Shown piece by piece: positions 1 through 9,756 of a DNA stretch of 64,000 nt. The stretch's first letter is position 1, and every line of letters begins with the position of its first letter. Both the position numbers and the translations under genes were made by a program. Where the stretch lies: positions 16,068 through 80,067 of the forward strand of contig JACOXI010000006.1 of NCBI GenBank assembly GCA_016176335.1. The letters run 5' to 3'. The DNA is from Candidatus Daviesbacteria bacterium (lineage in GTDB: Bacteria > Patescibacteria > Microgenomatia > Daviesbacterales > UBA10151). The notes beneath the pieces are model-generated. The model was not told where the DNA came from, did no database searches, and worked only from the letters and a program-made list of their open reading frames with translations.

Positions 1-1386
1 TCCTGGAGACAGGCAGACACGGCAAGCGTGACCCGAAACTTCATCAAAGAAGGGTTCAACCCTTTTTTGCCAAAGTATGATGATATGACCGGTGTATCAG
101 AGAAGCCGATTGTTAACACCTTGAGGTTTAGATTTGTGGAATTTCCCGTCTACAACATAGCGGTTTATCCTTTTTACCTGCTCTTTGGAGTTTTGGAGAA
201 AATCAGTAGATTGGTTTCCGTTATCTTCTCATTAGGCAGTTTAATATTTTTATACCTGATTACTAAAAAATATACCAGCGTAGTGATTGCTTTGACTTCG
301 GCGTTAACATTTGCCCTTTTACCCTACAATGTTTTTTTCTCAAGAACAACATTGCCTGAACCAACTTTTGTTTTTTTTGCTTTGGGAATGGTTTATTTTA
401 TGGATAGATGGATATGGGAGTCCGCCAGCCCATGGTTGGGAATTTGGGCATTCATTTTTACCGCCCTGGCATTTTTGATGAAACCTTGGGCCGCCTTTTA
501 TTTTTTACCGCTTTTCTATTCTGTTTACAAAAATACGGGTAGGATTTGGCCTTTGCCAAAAAGATTTATCCTGTTGACTGTTGCGGCGATAATCCCTTTT
601 ATCTTATGGCGACTTTGGATTCTGCAACAACCACAGGGAATACCAGCTTCTTCTTGGCTTTTAAATAGTGACGGTATCCGTTTCCGGCCCGCTTTTTGGT
701 GGTGGATTGTTTCCGAAAGATTGGGTAGGGAAATATTGGGCGTAACAGGTTTAGTTTTATTTTTTATCGGGTTTATCCAAAAGCCAAAAAACAGCTCGCC
801 TCGCGGAGCGGGTAACTATTTTTTACACTTTTGGGCCCTCTCCCTATTCCTATTTTTCATTATCTTTGCAACCGGTAATGTCAGACACGATTATTATCAG
901 GTTCTGTTTGCTCCCATAGCTTCTATATTTTTAGCATACGGTTTTATCAACCTAATTTCGGGCAGTAATCCTTACATCCCAAGAATATGGACCATAGTTT
1001 TGGCGCTTTGGTTTTTTCTACTCACCTATTATTTTGGGTGGAAGTATGTTTCCGGTTTATATCAGATAAATAATCCTGTGATTGTTGAGGCAGGTCAAAG
1101 GGCCGACCAGATTTTGCCCAAAAAAGCGGTAGTTTTAGCCCCTTACAATGGTGATACAGCCTTTCTTTATCATATAAACAGGCCGGGTTTTGCGGTTGTA
1201 CCGTTATCAATAAAGGAGATGGTGGCAGATTATGGTATTACACACTTTGTTTCGGTTTCAAGGGATGACAAGACAAACTGGGTGATCAGATATTTTCAAG
1301 TTTTAGAGGACAATCCCAAGTTTGTGATAGCTGATTTAACCGAAATGAAAAAACCCTTTGATGATATTTTAGACCCGGAACCTTAA
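1..1386 (+). CDS. GT39/ArnT-like membrane glycosyltransferase, 5' end cut by window edge
   Basis: The frame is open from base 1, and the first residues read SWRQADTA, resembling the acidic first-loop motif of GT39 and dolichyl-phosphate-mannose-type transferases. The real start is therefore upstream and the GTG at 28 is probably internal. About ten hydrophobic membrane segments follow, then a soluble tail. Such enzymes transfer a sugar from a polyprenyl-phosphate donor on the outer face of the membrane. It lies 10 bp before a GT4 gene in a polysaccharide operon. The acceptor and sugar cannot be read from sequence. Confidence 0.75.
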   Translation, partial: SWRQADTASVTRNFIKEGFNPFLPKYDDMTGVSEKPIVNTLRFRFVEFPVYNIAVYPFYLLFGVLEKISRLVSVIFSLGSLIFLYLITKKYTSVVIALTSALTFALLPYNVFFSRTTLPEPTFVFFALGMVYFMDRWIWESASPWLGIWAFIFTALAFLMKPWAAFYFLPLFYSVYKNTGRIWPLPKRFILLTVAAIIPFILWRLWILQQPQGIPASSWLLNSDGIRFRPAFWWWIVSERLGREILGVTGLVLFFIGFIQKPKNSSPRGAGNYFLHFWALSLFLFFIIFATGNVRHDYYQVLFAPIASIFLAYGFINLISGSNPYIPRIWTIVLALWFFLLTYYFGWKYVSGLYQINNPVIVEAGQRADQILPKKAVVLAPYNGDTAFLYHINRPGFAVVPLSIKEMVADYGITHFVSVSRDDKTNWVIRYFQVLEDNPKFVIADLTEMKKPFDDILDPEP

Positions 1387-1396
1387 CTCAACTTAC

Positions 1397-2590
1397 ATGA
1401 AAGTTTTAATGTTGACACCATACCTTCCATACCCATTACTCACCGGAGGTCAAACCAGGTCATACAATTTGATTAAGAGATTATCTAACTTGGGACATAA
1501 GATTACTCTTTTCTGTTTAATAAAGGATAATAGCGAAAGAAAATATGTAGGTGAGCTGGAGAAGTTTTGTCAGGAAGTACAAGTTTTTAAACGTTCAGGA
1601 CATCCTTGGACTGCAACAAACATTTTGAGGACGGGTTTTAGTTTCTATCCTTTTTTAGTGATCAGAAATTGGGCAGGAGGTGAAAAAGGAACAGTAAAAA
1701 ATAAATTAGAGGAGGAAAATTTTGATTTGATTCACGCCGAAACATTTTATGTTATGCCACATATTCCAAAAACCAACATACCTATACTTTTGGTCGAACA
1801 AACTATCGAGTATTTGGTTTACAAACATTTCGTAGATGAATTTAAAATTCCTGCAATCAAACAACTTTTGTATGTAGATGTGGCAAAAATGAAGTATTGG
1901 GAACTAAATTATTGGAAGCAGGCAAAAAGAGTTGTGGCCATGTCCGAAGATGATAAAAAAGCGATGATAAAGCAATTGCCTTCTTTGGCGGTAGACATTG
2001 TGCCCAACGGAGTTGACAGCGATTTTTTTGGTAAGAAAATTACCAATCAATCAAAAGATCCTGTTATTCTTTATCTGGGAAATTTCACTTGGTTGCAAAA
2101 TAGAGAGGCGGTTGCAGTTTTGGTAAATAAAGTTTGGCCAAGGATAAAGAATAAATTGCCAACTGCCAAACTTTGGATTATTGGTAAAAACGCCAAGGAA
2201 TTTTTCGCCAATTTGGAATCAGGCGACGTTAGAGTAGATGAAGTTTTAGATGTCAGAGAAGTTTATCAGAAGGGTGCTGTTTTGGTTGCGCCGATTTATG
2301 GCGGAGGAGGAACAAGATATAAAAACTTGGAAAGCTTTGCGTCGGGACTTCCGGTTGTAACAACATCTATTGGGATAAGGGGGACAGAAGCAAAAGATAA
2401 GGTGGAAGTAGTGATAAGGGATGAACCGGAAGATATTGCGGCAGCTGCCATAGATTTAATAAATAATAAGAGCTTTTCTAAAATAATTGCCGAAAATGCC
2501 AAAAAAATGGTTAAAGAAAAATATGACTGGGACCCAATTGCTAAAAAGTTAAGCAATATTTATGAGCAGTTAGGGCAAGTTAAGTCTTGA
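1397..2590 (+). CDS. Glycosyltransferase, GT4 family (GT-B fold)
   Basis: This is a 397-residue cytoplasmic GT-B enzyme. The N-terminus MKVLMLTPYLPYP leads into a Gly-rich loop (TGGQTRSYNLIK). The C-terminal half holds VPNGVDSDFF, LYLGNFTWLQN and a nucleotide-sugar site around APIYGGGGTRYKNLESFASGLPV, where E of the EX7E-type motif lies. It probably adds a sugar from an NDP donor to a lipid-linked glycan. It is second in the operon and is followed 4 bp later by another GT4 gene. The specificity is unknown. Confidence 0.85.
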   Translation: MKVLMLTPYLPYPLLTGGQTRSYNLIKRLSNLGHKITLFCLIKDNSERKYVGELEKFCQEVQVFKRSGHPWTATNILRTGFSFYPFLVIRNWAGGEKGTVKNKLEEENFDLIHAETFYVMPHIPKTNIPILLVEQTIEYLVYKHFVDEFKIPAIKQLLYVDVAKMKYWELNYWKQAKRVVAMSEDDKKAMIKQLPSLAVDIVPNGVDSDFFGKKITNQSKDPVILYLGNFTWLQNREAVAVLVNKVWPRIKNKLPTAKLWIIGKNAKEFFANLESGDVRVDEVLDVREVYQKGAVLVAPIYGGGGTRYKNLESFASGLPVVTTSIGIRGTEAKDKVEVVIRDEPEDIAAAAIDLINNKSFSKIIAENAKKMVKEKYDWDPIAKKLSNIYEQLGQVKS

Positions 2591-2594
2591 TGTT

Positions 2595-3722
2595 ATGAGA
2601 ATTGTAGTTGATTGTCGTTTGTATTCAGTCCAGGCAGGTATAGGCAGATATATTCGTAATTTAATTTTCAATTTACAAAAAATAGATAAGAAGAATACAT
2701 ATTTTATTCTTCTTCTTAAGAAAGATTACGATTTATTGGTAAATCAAAGAAATTTTGTTCGGGTAGTGGCTGATTTTCAATGGTATGGAATAACAGAACA
2801 GCTAAAACTTCCCAAACTTCTCCATAAGTTAAATCCGGATCTGGTACATTTTCCCCATTTTAACTTGCCTATCCTATATAGAGGAAAATTTGTTGTGACT
2901 ATCCATGATTTAACCCACAAATATTTTGCTATGAAAAGAGCAACAACTCATGGCCGCCTAATTTATTTTTTAAAACAGATCGGGTATAAAGTAGTTTTCA
3001 AAAAGGCAGCAACGGAGTCTGGGACGATTATTACTCCATCTCACTATATTAAGAATCTGATAGCTAAAGAGTACTCAATTCCCGAAGAGAAGATGGTAGT
3101 TACTTACGAGGCAGTTGATCACAAATTCATTTCTATAAGTGAAAATATTAAAAAGGGAGAAATTGAAAATGTGATGAAAAAATTTAGTGTCAGTCTCCCC
3201 TATTTGTTTTATGTAGGAAATGCTCATCCTCATAAGAATGTGGAGGGGTTGATTAAAGCTTTCTTTAAACTGAAAGAAAAATACCAAAACCTAAAGTTAG
3301 TTTTATCAGGTCCAGATCATTATTTTTGGCAAAGGTTAAAAAAAGAGTATCAATTAAGTGAAATTGTTTATACAGGATATGTTACAGATGAGGAAATGGT
3401 GGCTCTTTACAAAAATGCATCATCTTTTGTGATGCCTTCATTTGAAGAAGGATTTGGTATACCGCTACTTGAGGCAATGGCAAGTTTTGCTCCTGTGGTT
3501 TCATCAAATGCCGGAGCACTTCCTGAAGTTGGAGGAGATGCCGCACTTTATTTTGATCCCCGAAATACCAATGATATGGCAGATAAGATTTCACAAGTGT
3601 TAGATAGTGAAAAACTTAAAGAAGAGTTAATAGATAAAGGACAGAAAAGAGTAAAATTTTTTAGTTGGGAAAAATTGGCCAAACAGACTTTGGAGGTGTA
3701 TCGGAAGGAAACGATTTTATGA
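2595..3722 (+). CDS. Glycosyltransferase, GT4 family (mannosyltransferase-like)
   Basis: This 375-residue GT-B protein starts MRIVVDCRLYSVQAGIGRY, a start typical of GT4 mannosyltransferase-like enzymes. The acceptor domain is followed by LFYVGNAHPHKNVEGLI and the donor-site motif PSFEEGFGIPLLEAMA (EX7E) near residues 280-295. It is presumably cytoplasmic and acts on an undecaprenyl-linked glycan. Its stop codon overlaps the next gene's ATG (ATGA at 3719-3722), indicating translational coupling. Confidence 0.87.
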   Translation: MRIVVDCRLYSVQAGIGRYIRNLIFNLQKIDKKNTYFILLLKKDYDLLVNQRNFVRVVADFQWYGITEQLKLPKLLHKLNPDLVHFPHFNLPILYRGKFVVTIHDLTHKYFAMKRATTHGRLIYFLKQIGYKVVFKKAATESGTIITPSHYIKNLIAKEYSIPEEKMVVTYEAVDHKFISISENIKKGEIENVMKKFSVSLPYLFYVGNAHPHKNVEGLIKAFFKLKEKYQNLKLVLSGPDHYFWQRLKKEYQLSEIVYTGYVTDEEMVALYKNASSFVMPSFEEGFGIPLLEAMASFAPVVSSNAGALPEVGGDAALYFDPRNTNDMADKISQVLDSEKLKEELIDKGQKRVKFFSWEKLAKQTLEVYRKETIL

Positions 3723-4828
3723 AAGTTGCTCTTGTTCATGATGACTTGGTTCAGTGGGGTGGGGCTGAAAGAGTTTTAGAGGGACTTTGTGAAATTTTTC
3801 CGGATGCTCCGATTTTTACATCAGTTTATGACTACTCAAACAAAGAATTAGCCAAGCGGTTTGGAGATAAAAAAATAATTACTTCTTTTTTGCAAAAAAT
3901 TGTCGGATGGAAGACTCTTTATAAAGCCTTGTTGCCATTATATCCAATAGCTTTCGAGCAGTTTGATTTGACAGGTTATGATCTTGTTATTTCACACACC
4001 ACCAGATTTGCAAAAAGTATAATTACCAAACCTCAAACGAAACATATTTGCTATTGCCACACACCGCCAAGATTTTTATGGCATATTCCAAAGAAAGAAA
4101 ATTTTGGAGCAGGAGAAGTACTTTTTAGCAAAATGAGGATTTTTGATAGAATAAGCTCTGCCCGGGTAGATCATTTTATTGCAGGTTCAAAAAATGCTCA
4201 AAAAAGAATTCAAAAAATTTACAAGATGGACTCAACTGTAATATATCCGTTTATAGATCTTGGGAGGTTTGAAGGTATTGAAACTTTTGATGGGGGATAT
4301 TTTGTGGTAGTTTCGCGGCTAAATAAATATAAAAAAGCGGATTTGGCAGTTGAGGCATGTAAAATATTGGAAGTACCATTAAAGATCATCGGTACCGGAC
4401 CGGAGCTTGATAGACTCAAGAGAATTCAGCCCCACTTCGCCAAGGCTTCGTGGGGTAAAGGAGTTTGGGGGGGAATTGAATTGTTAGGGCATCTGAATGA
4501 TGACGCAGTAGTCAAAGTTTTGGCAGGATGCAAGGGGTTAATTGTTCCCGGCATAGAAGACTTTGGGTTGGTGGCGCTGGAGGCCCAAGCGCTCGGCAAG
4601 CCGGTTATAGCTTATTCAGAAGGAGGGAGTTTAGAAACAGTTGTAGAAGGCAAAAGCGGAATTTTTTTCCATGATCAATCTGTAGACAGCTTGGTACAGG
4701 CTATTAAAAGACTTGGTAAAATAAAAATTGAACCTTTAGGTTGTATAAAAAATGCCAGTGAGTTTAGTAAAGAAAACTTTATATCTAATTTTAAACTTAC
4801 AGTTGCTAGTTTAGGGTACACTATATAA
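3719..4828 (+). CDS. Glycosyltransferase, GT4 family, carrying an in-frame palindromic insert
   Basis: The start is placed at ATG 3719 (MKVALVHDDLVQWGGAERV), which overlaps the preceding stop; an upstream in-frame ATG at 3665 lies inside the previous gene and adds no family-like sequence. The product is 369 residues. It has the Gly-rich loop GGAERV, VVVSRLNKYKKADLA and the donor-site motif PGIEDFGLVALEAQALGKPV. Between GTGPELDRLK and ELLGHLNDDAVVK sits an extra stretch encoded by a CCCCAC/GTGGGG palindrome at 4430-4455; most homologues run straight through here. Confidence 0.87.
   Translation: MKVALVHDDLVQWGGAERVLEGLCEIFPDAPIFTSVYDYSNKELAKRFGDKKIITSFLQKIVGWKTLYKALLPLYPIAFEQFDLTGYDLVISHTTRFAKSIITKPQTKHICYCHTPPRFLWHIPKKENFGAGEVLFSKMRIFDRISSARVDHFIAGSKNAQKRIQKIYKMDSTVIYPFIDLGRFEGIETFDGGYFVVVSRLNKYKKADLAVEACKILEVPLKIIGTGPELDRLKRIQPHFAKASWGKGVWGGIELLGHLNDDAVVKVLAGCKGLIVPGIEDFGLVALEAQALGKPVIAYSEGGSLETVVEGKSGIFFHDQSVDSLVQAIKRLGKIKIEPLGCIKNASEFSKENFISNFKLTVASLGYTI
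4430..4455. repeat. In-frame G+C-rich palindrome inside the GT4 gene
   Basis: CCCCAC at 4430-4435 pairs with GTGGGG at 4450-4455, with an inner GCC/GGC pairing in the loop. It encodes part of a Trp/Gly-rich stretch (HFAKASWGKGVWGG) that interrupts the usual family sequence without breaking the frame. Confidence 0.55.
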
Positions 4829-4834
4829 AGATAT

Positions 4835-5464
4835 ATGATTTACGATTCTTTAAAAAGATTGTTGGATATAATAGGGTCGGCTGTTGGGTTAGTGATTCTT
4901 TCCCCGATATTCTTATTGGTGGCAATTGCAATAAAAGTTGATTCCCCGGGTCCTGTGTTTGCTGACACCCCAATGAGAGCGGGTAATGATGGGACACTTT
5001 TCAAAATTTATAAATTTAGGTCAATGGTTAAAAATGCACACGAGCTTTTGGAAAAAAATCCTAAACTTTTGGTAGAATATAAAAGAAATAGTTATAAGAT
5101 TTTTAACGATCCTAGGATTACCAGGGTAGGTAAGATTTTAAGAAGATATTCTGTAGATGAATTTCCTCAACTGTTTAATATATTAAAAGGCGAAATGAGT
5201 CTGGTTGGACCAAGAGCTTACTATCCGTATGAGCTGGAAGAACAACAAAAAAAGTACCCGAGTTCCAGAAAATATGTCAAAATAATACTGTCGGGAAAAC
5301 CCGGTTTAACAGGTGTCTGGCAAGTAACCGGAAGATCAGAGATTAACTTTGACAAAAGAGTTAAGATGGATGCAAGTTACGTGAAGAAAAAATCTATTAT
5401 TTATGATTTTTGGCTGATTTTAAAAACGATTCCCGCTGTCTTGTACGGTAGAGGAGCCATTTAA
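4835..5464 (+). CDS. Polyprenyl-phosphate sugar-1-phosphate transferase (bacterial sugar transferase family)
   Basis: This 209-residue protein of the WbaP/EpsL/RfbP C-terminal family has one N-terminal membrane helix (IIGSAVGLVILSPIFLLVAIAI). The family signature follows: KVDSPGPVF, FKIYKFRSM, RRYSVDEFPQLFNILKGEMSLVGPR and PGLTGVWQVTGR. Enzymes of this type attach the first sugar-1-phosphate to undecaprenyl phosphate and so begin a repeat unit. The preceding GT4 genes presumably extend it. The length matches the minimal catalytic form. Confidence 0.92.
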   Translation: MIYDSLKRLLDIIGSAVGLVILSPIFLLVAIAIKVDSPGPVFADTPMRAGNDGTLFKIYKFRSMVKNAHELLEKNPKLLVEYKRNSYKIFNDPRITRVGKILRRYSVDEFPQLFNILKGEMSLVGPRAYYPYELEEQQKKYPSSRKYVKIILSGKPGLTGVWQVTGRSEINFDKRVKMDASYVKKKSIIYDFWLILKTIPAVLYGRGAI

Positions 5465-5465
5465 G

Positions 5466-7373
5466 ATGGCTATTTTTAACCTGACAAGAAAAATTAATTC
5501 GCTAAGTATGAAACATCAAAGAAAACGCGGTAATAGCGCCTTTTTAAGAAGAATTTTAATTTCTATTGTGGTAATTTTACTCTTTTCCATTATTCCCTCT
5601 TTTTTTGTCTATACCGGGTTTAGGGATACTATAACTCATGGGAAGGCTGTGGTTGCATCATACAGTGCCCAAAATTACGACTCATTAAAATCAGAGGTCT
5701 CTGCTACCAAAGTTGGGCTTCAGAGAGCAAATTTCGCTCTAAATTTCCTTTTCTGGTTGAAAATCATTCCGTTTTTGGGCGGATATTATTCGGATATAAA
5801 GGGTTTTTCATCCGCAGGAGTTGAAGAACTTAAAGCTTTAGAAAAAATTATTAAAATTTTTGAACCTGAAAAGATAGACTTGGGTTTTAACGGCCAGCCA
5901 AAAGGTGGACCGGAGAGGATGACACAAATAATTAAAATACTGGACAGGGTACAACCGTATTATGGTGATATTCAGAAAAATTTGGAAATGGCTGCCGCGT
6001 CCGTCAAGAATATAAATACAGATAAATATCCGCTTAAACTTAAAGGTAAAGAAATAAGGAAAAATCTACTGCTTGCAAAAAATTTTATAGTTGGTGCTGA
6101 AATTGGCATCACAAAAGGGAAAGATGCAGTTATTCTTGCTCCAAATGCACTAGGTCTACAATCACCCAAAACATATCTGCTTTTGTTTCAAAACGATAAA
6201 GAAATCAGGCCGACCGGAGGGTTTATAACCGCATATGCCACCCTCACTTTAACTAATGGACAAGTTTCATCCTCTACATCTGATGACATTTATAGATTGG
6301 ATGAAAAACTTTTGGCAACTTGTCTTTCCAAAATTTGTCCCCTGACTCCGCCTGCCCCAATTACCAAATATTTACCGGAAGTGACTGGAAAGACAAGATC
6401 CGCCTGGAGTATGAGAGATTCCAATATTTCTCCGGATCTACCTACCTCTGCAAAGGAATTCGAAAGAATGTATGAACTTTTAGGTCAAGGGTTACCTTTT
6501 GATGGGATTATTTATATTGATTCACAAGTTGTTGAAGAGCTGATTGAAATAACAGGACCAATAGATGTATATGATACGAAATATTCCGCAGAGGAAGACA
6601 AAAGATGCAGTTGTCCAAATGTGATCTATGAATTGGAATCTTATGCGGAAATTGCTGCCAAGGGCGAGCAAGACAGAAAGGCAATTTTGGGAGTTTTGAT
6701 GCAACAAATTTTGGCAAGAACCACAGGTGCAGATATTGAGAAAATCCCACAATTTGTGGAAACTATAGTAAGACTTGCAAACCACAAGCATATTATGTTT
6801 TTCGCACACGACCAAAAACTGCAACAAGCTCTTTCAAATCTTAATTGGACAGGTGAAATAAGGGGCGCCTCCGTCACTAAAAATTATGATGGAGATTATT
6901 TACATATTAATGACTCAAATTTTGCCGGAGGAAAATCCAATTTATATGTTGAGCAAACTGTGACACAAGAAATAATGACTCAAAAAGATGGAATAGTGAA
7001 GAAAAAAATTACTGTTGAATATAAAAATCCCCAACCATTTGGTGTCTGGCTAAACGGCATAAATCGTGATTATGTCAGATTTTATGTACCTTTAGGAAGT
7101 AAACTCATTTCTTCCAAAGGATCTGAAGATGAAGTGGTAAGTTCAGAGGATTTAGGTAAGACTGTCTTTGAAGCTTTTATCCAAGTTAGGCCTCAAAATT
7201 CCAGGAAACTGGAAATGGAATATACTGTACCCTATCAACCCAAAGGAGAGTATAAGCTGTTAATCCAAAAACAACCGGGAGCTAAAGATTTTGAATATAA
7301 AATTAAGTTAAATGGGAGACAAGTTGAAGATTTTAAGTTAGATATGGATAAAGAGTTCAAGTTTCCTCTATAA
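5466..7373 (+). CDS. DUF4012 domain membrane-anchored extracytoplasmic protein
   Basis: This 635-residue protein has a basic N-terminus and one membrane helix near residues 29-48 (ILISIVVILLFSIIPSFFVY); the rest is predicted to be outside the cell. The central part carries the DUF4012 signature (KTYLLLFQNDKEIRPTGGFITAYA, and later FDGIIYIDSQVVEELIEITGPI). The family is found next to exopolysaccharide genes in Gram-positive and CPR bacteria; its function is not established. It begins 1 bp after the sugar transferase stop, so it belongs to the same operon. Confidence 0.85.
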   Translation: MAIFNLTRKINSLSMKHQRKRGNSAFLRRILISIVVILLFSIIPSFFVYTGFRDTITHGKAVVASYSAQNYDSLKSEVSATKVGLQRANFALNFLFWLKIIPFLGGYYSDIKGFSSAGVEELKALEKIIKIFEPEKIDLGFNGQPKGGPERMTQIIKILDRVQPYYGDIQKNLEMAAASVKNINTDKYPLKLKGKEIRKNLLLAKNFIVGAEIGITKGKDAVILAPNALGLQSPKTYLLLFQNDKEIRPTGGFITAYATLTLTNGQVSSSTSDDIYRLDEKLLATCLSKICPLTPPAPITKYLPEVTGKTRSAWSMRDSNISPDLPTSAKEFERMYELLGQGLPFDGIIYIDSQVVEELIEITGPIDVYDTKYSAEEDKRCSCPNVIYELESYAEIAAKGEQDRKAILGVLMQQILARTTGADIEKIPQFVETIVRLANHKHIMFFAHDQKLQQALSNLNWTGEIRGASVTKNYDGDYLHINDSNFAGGKSNLYVEQTVTQEIMTQKDGIVKKKITVEYKNPQPFGVWLNGINRDYVRFYVPLGSKLISSKGSEDEVVSSEDLGKTVFEAFIQVRPQNSRKLEMEYTVPYQPKGEYKLLIQKQPGAKDFEYKIKLNGRQVEDFKLDMDKEFKFPL

Positions 7374-7385
7374 TTTTCCAAAGGA

Positions 7386-8030
7386 ATGAGAAGTTTTAAG
7401 ACAGAAGGGATTATTTTAAAGAGGAGAAATTTTGGTGAAGCTGATCGGATTTTGACTGTTTTTACACCCTCCAGGGGGAAAATTTCTGTTTTGGCAAAAG
7501 GAGTTAGAAGAATTAGGTCAAGGAGAGCTGGTAATGTTGAACTCTTAAACAGAGCAGTCATGTATTTACACCAGAGTAAAGGTCTGCCGATTTTAACCGA
7601 GGCGCAAACTTTGGCATCTTTCCAAAAAATCAAAGAGGATTTGACCCTGTCTACCTATGCTTATCATATTCTGGAATTAGTTAATAAGTTAACAGCAGAG
7701 AACCAGGAGAATAGGAGGCTGTATAGTGATTTAGTTGAGGTTTTGGGATGGTTATCCAAAAATCCCAGACAAATCTTCATCAGAGCATTTGAGGCAAAAA
7801 TCTTATCAAACTTAGGATTCACAAACTTTCAACTTCACACACAGGATTTGTCAAGTAATGTGAGGCAGTTGTTAAGAGATTTGGAATTGTCTTCTTGGGA
7901 AAAAATTGAGGCAATAAAGGTGAAGGAGAAAGAGGCTCTGGAACTGGAACATATCTTGCGATACTATATAGAAAGAACAATTGAGGGAAAATTGAAAAGT
8001 AGACAGTTTTTGAAAGACTTATATGGATAA
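7386..8030 (+). CDS. recO: DNA repair protein RecO (short form)
   Basis: RecO promotes RecA loading in the RecF pathway. The N-terminal OB fold is clear (KTEGIILKRRNFGEADRILTVFTPSRGKISVLAKGVRR). The helical C-terminal part lacks the four-Cys zinc finger found in many RecO proteins, and at 214 residues it is short. The start ATG 7386 has AAAGGA just upstream. The stop overlaps the glyS start by 8 bp. Confidence 0.9.
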   Translation: MRSFKTEGIILKRRNFGEADRILTVFTPSRGKISVLAKGVRRIRSRRAGNVELLNRAVMYLHQSKGLPILTEAQTLASFQKIKEDLTLSTYAYHILELVNKLTAENQENRRLYSDLVEVLGWLSKNPRQIFIRAFEAKILSNLGFTNFQLHTQDLSSNVRQLLRDLELSSWEKIEAIKVKEKEALELEHILRYYIERTIEGKLKSRQFLKDLYG

Positions 8031-9663
8031 TGATTTAATGCAAAAAATTGTAGCTCTTTGTAAAAGGCGGGGATTTGTTTTTCCAGGCTCTGAACTTTAT
8101 GGAGGACTTAATGGTACATGGGACTTAGGACCACTCGGTGTTATTTTAGCAAATAATATCAAAAATGAGTGGTGGAAGAATATTGTTCTTTTGAGAGATG
8201 ATGTTGTGGGTTTGGATTCGGCGATTCTTCATCACCCCAAAGTCTGGGAAGCATCTGGTCATATATATTCTTTCACGGATCCCCTCGTAGAATGCTCTGT
8301 TTGTAATGCAAGATTTAGAACGGATCACTTAATCAAATATCCTAAGTATTATAGAGCTGTTTTAGCTGAAGCTGACGAATACGTTGATAGGAGCTTAAAG
8401 GTTGTAGAAGAAATCCATCAAAATGTTAAAAATCTCATGGTAATTTTAAACAAGCTAAATAGTAGTCGGAATCTACCTTCTCTTACTTCGGAAGAGAAAA
8501 AAGTTATAGAGGAGAGAGCAAGAATTCTGAATGAAATTATAGACGATGAGCTTAAAAAAGGTAGTAAGAAACTGGAGGAAATCGGCCTAGTAATTAAGGA
8601 AACAGCGCAGTATAAAAGATTTAGAGGATTTTTGGTAAAGTTTCTTTATTTAGATAGGATGGTATTTTGTCCTGTATGTGGATCTAAGAATTGGTCTACC
8701 CCAAAAGATTTTAATCTTATGTTTAAAACTCACTTGGGTCCAGTTGAAGAAAGCGGTTCTTTAATCTATCTTAGACCGGAAACAGCACAGGGTATCTTTA
8801 TTAATTTCCAAAACGTATTGGATACAACACGACTAAAAATTCCTTTTGGCATTGCTCAAATTGGTAAAGGTTTCAGAAATGAGATAACAACAGGCAACTT
8901 TCTTTTCAGGGTTAGAGAATTCGAAATGATGGAGCTAGAATTCTTCGTTAGACCAGGGGAGGGAGAAAAACAACATCAATATTGGAAAGAGGAAAGATTG
9001 AGATGGTATATAGATCTTGGAATAAATAAAGAAAATATCAAAATAATAGATTTACCAAAAGAGGAATTAGCTCATTATTCAAAGGGTACTGCAGAGATTT
9101 GGTATAAGTGGCCCTTTATGGGATTCGGAGAACTCGAGGGTGTCGCCAATCGAGGAGATTACGATCTTAAGAGGCATTCTGAATATTCGGGTAAGAAATT
9201 GGAGGTTGTTGATCCAGTAGGCGCTGAGGGAATAGAAACTCCTATGCCACCTTATACTCCATATGTGATAGAACCATCAGTAGGTGTTGGTAGAGCAATG
9301 CTAGCATTTTTAATAGATGCTTATTCTGAAGATGGAAAAAGGATAGTTTTGAAACTTCATCCGAAGTTGGCTCCATACAAAGTTGCGGTTTTTCCGCTTC
9401 TTGCAAACAAACCCGAGCTGGTCAAATTAGCCAGAGAAATTTATGTTGATCTGCGAAAGGGTTTTATGGTAGCCTGGGATGAGAGGGGTAATATTGGAGG
9501 AAGATATGCTTCTCAAGATGAGATTGGTACTCCATTTTGTGTGACTGTTGATTTCCAAAGCCTTGAGGATGAAATGGTAACTGTAAGAGATAGAGATACA
9601 ACCAAACAGGATAGAGTTAAAATGGTTGACTTGAAACAGTTGTTATCTGATAAACTCATTTAA
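8023..9663 (+). CDS. glyS: Glycyl-tRNA synthetase (homodimeric type)
   Basis: This class II synthetase charges tRNA-Gly. The start is MDNDLMQKIVALCKRRGFVFPGSELYGG. Motif 2 is visible around IAQIGKGFRNEITTGNFLFRVREFEMMELEFF and motif 3 around YVIEPSVGVGRAM. Cysteine pairs CSVC and CPVC flank an inserted helical, coiled-coil-like segment at roughly residues 115-205. At 546 residues it is of the alpha-2 type, not the two-subunit bacterial type. The C-terminal anticodon domain is present (LAPYKVAVFPL). Confidence 0.95.
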   Translation: MDNDLMQKIVALCKRRGFVFPGSELYGGLNGTWDLGPLGVILANNIKNEWWKNIVLLRDDVVGLDSAILHHPKVWEASGHIYSFTDPLVECSVCNARFRTDHLIKYPKYYRAVLAEADEYVDRSLKVVEEIHQNVKNLMVILNKLNSSRNLPSLTSEEKKVIEERARILNEIIDDELKKGSKKLEEIGLVIKETAQYKRFRGFLVKFLYLDRMVFCPVCGSKNWSTPKDFNLMFKTHLGPVEESGSLIYLRPETAQGIFINFQNVLDTTRLKIPFGIAQIGKGFRNEITTGNFLFRVREFEMMELEFFVRPGEGEKQHQYWKEERLRWYIDLGINKENIKIIDLPKEELAHYSKGTAEIWYKWPFMGFGELEGVANRGDYDLKRHSEYSGKKLEVVDPVGAEGIETPMPPYTPYVIEPSVGVGRAMLAFLIDAYSEDGKRIVLKLHPKLAPYKVAVFPLLANKPELVKLAREIYVDLRKGFMVAWDERGNIGGRYASQDEIGTPFCVTVDFQSLEDEMVTVRDRDTTKQDRVKMVDLKQLLSDKLI

Positions 9664-9696
9664 CTCGAGTTTGCAACTCTCGTTAAATAATTTTGA

Positions 9697-9740
9697 ACCC
9701 AAAATATCTTGTTAAAATTGCAAACTGAAGTATTTTGGGT
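9697..9740. terminator. Hairpin between glyS and the next gene, with an overlapping weak promoter
   Basis: acccaaaata (9697-9706) pairs perfectly with tattttgggt (9731-9740) around a 24-nt loop. There is no long T run, so termination is uncertain. A weak promoter (TTGCAA 9718-9723, 16-nt spacer, TATAGA 9740-9745) overlaps the right arm and could drive the gene at 9757. Confidence 0.4.
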
Positions 9741-9756
9741 ATAGAATAGATTAGTA

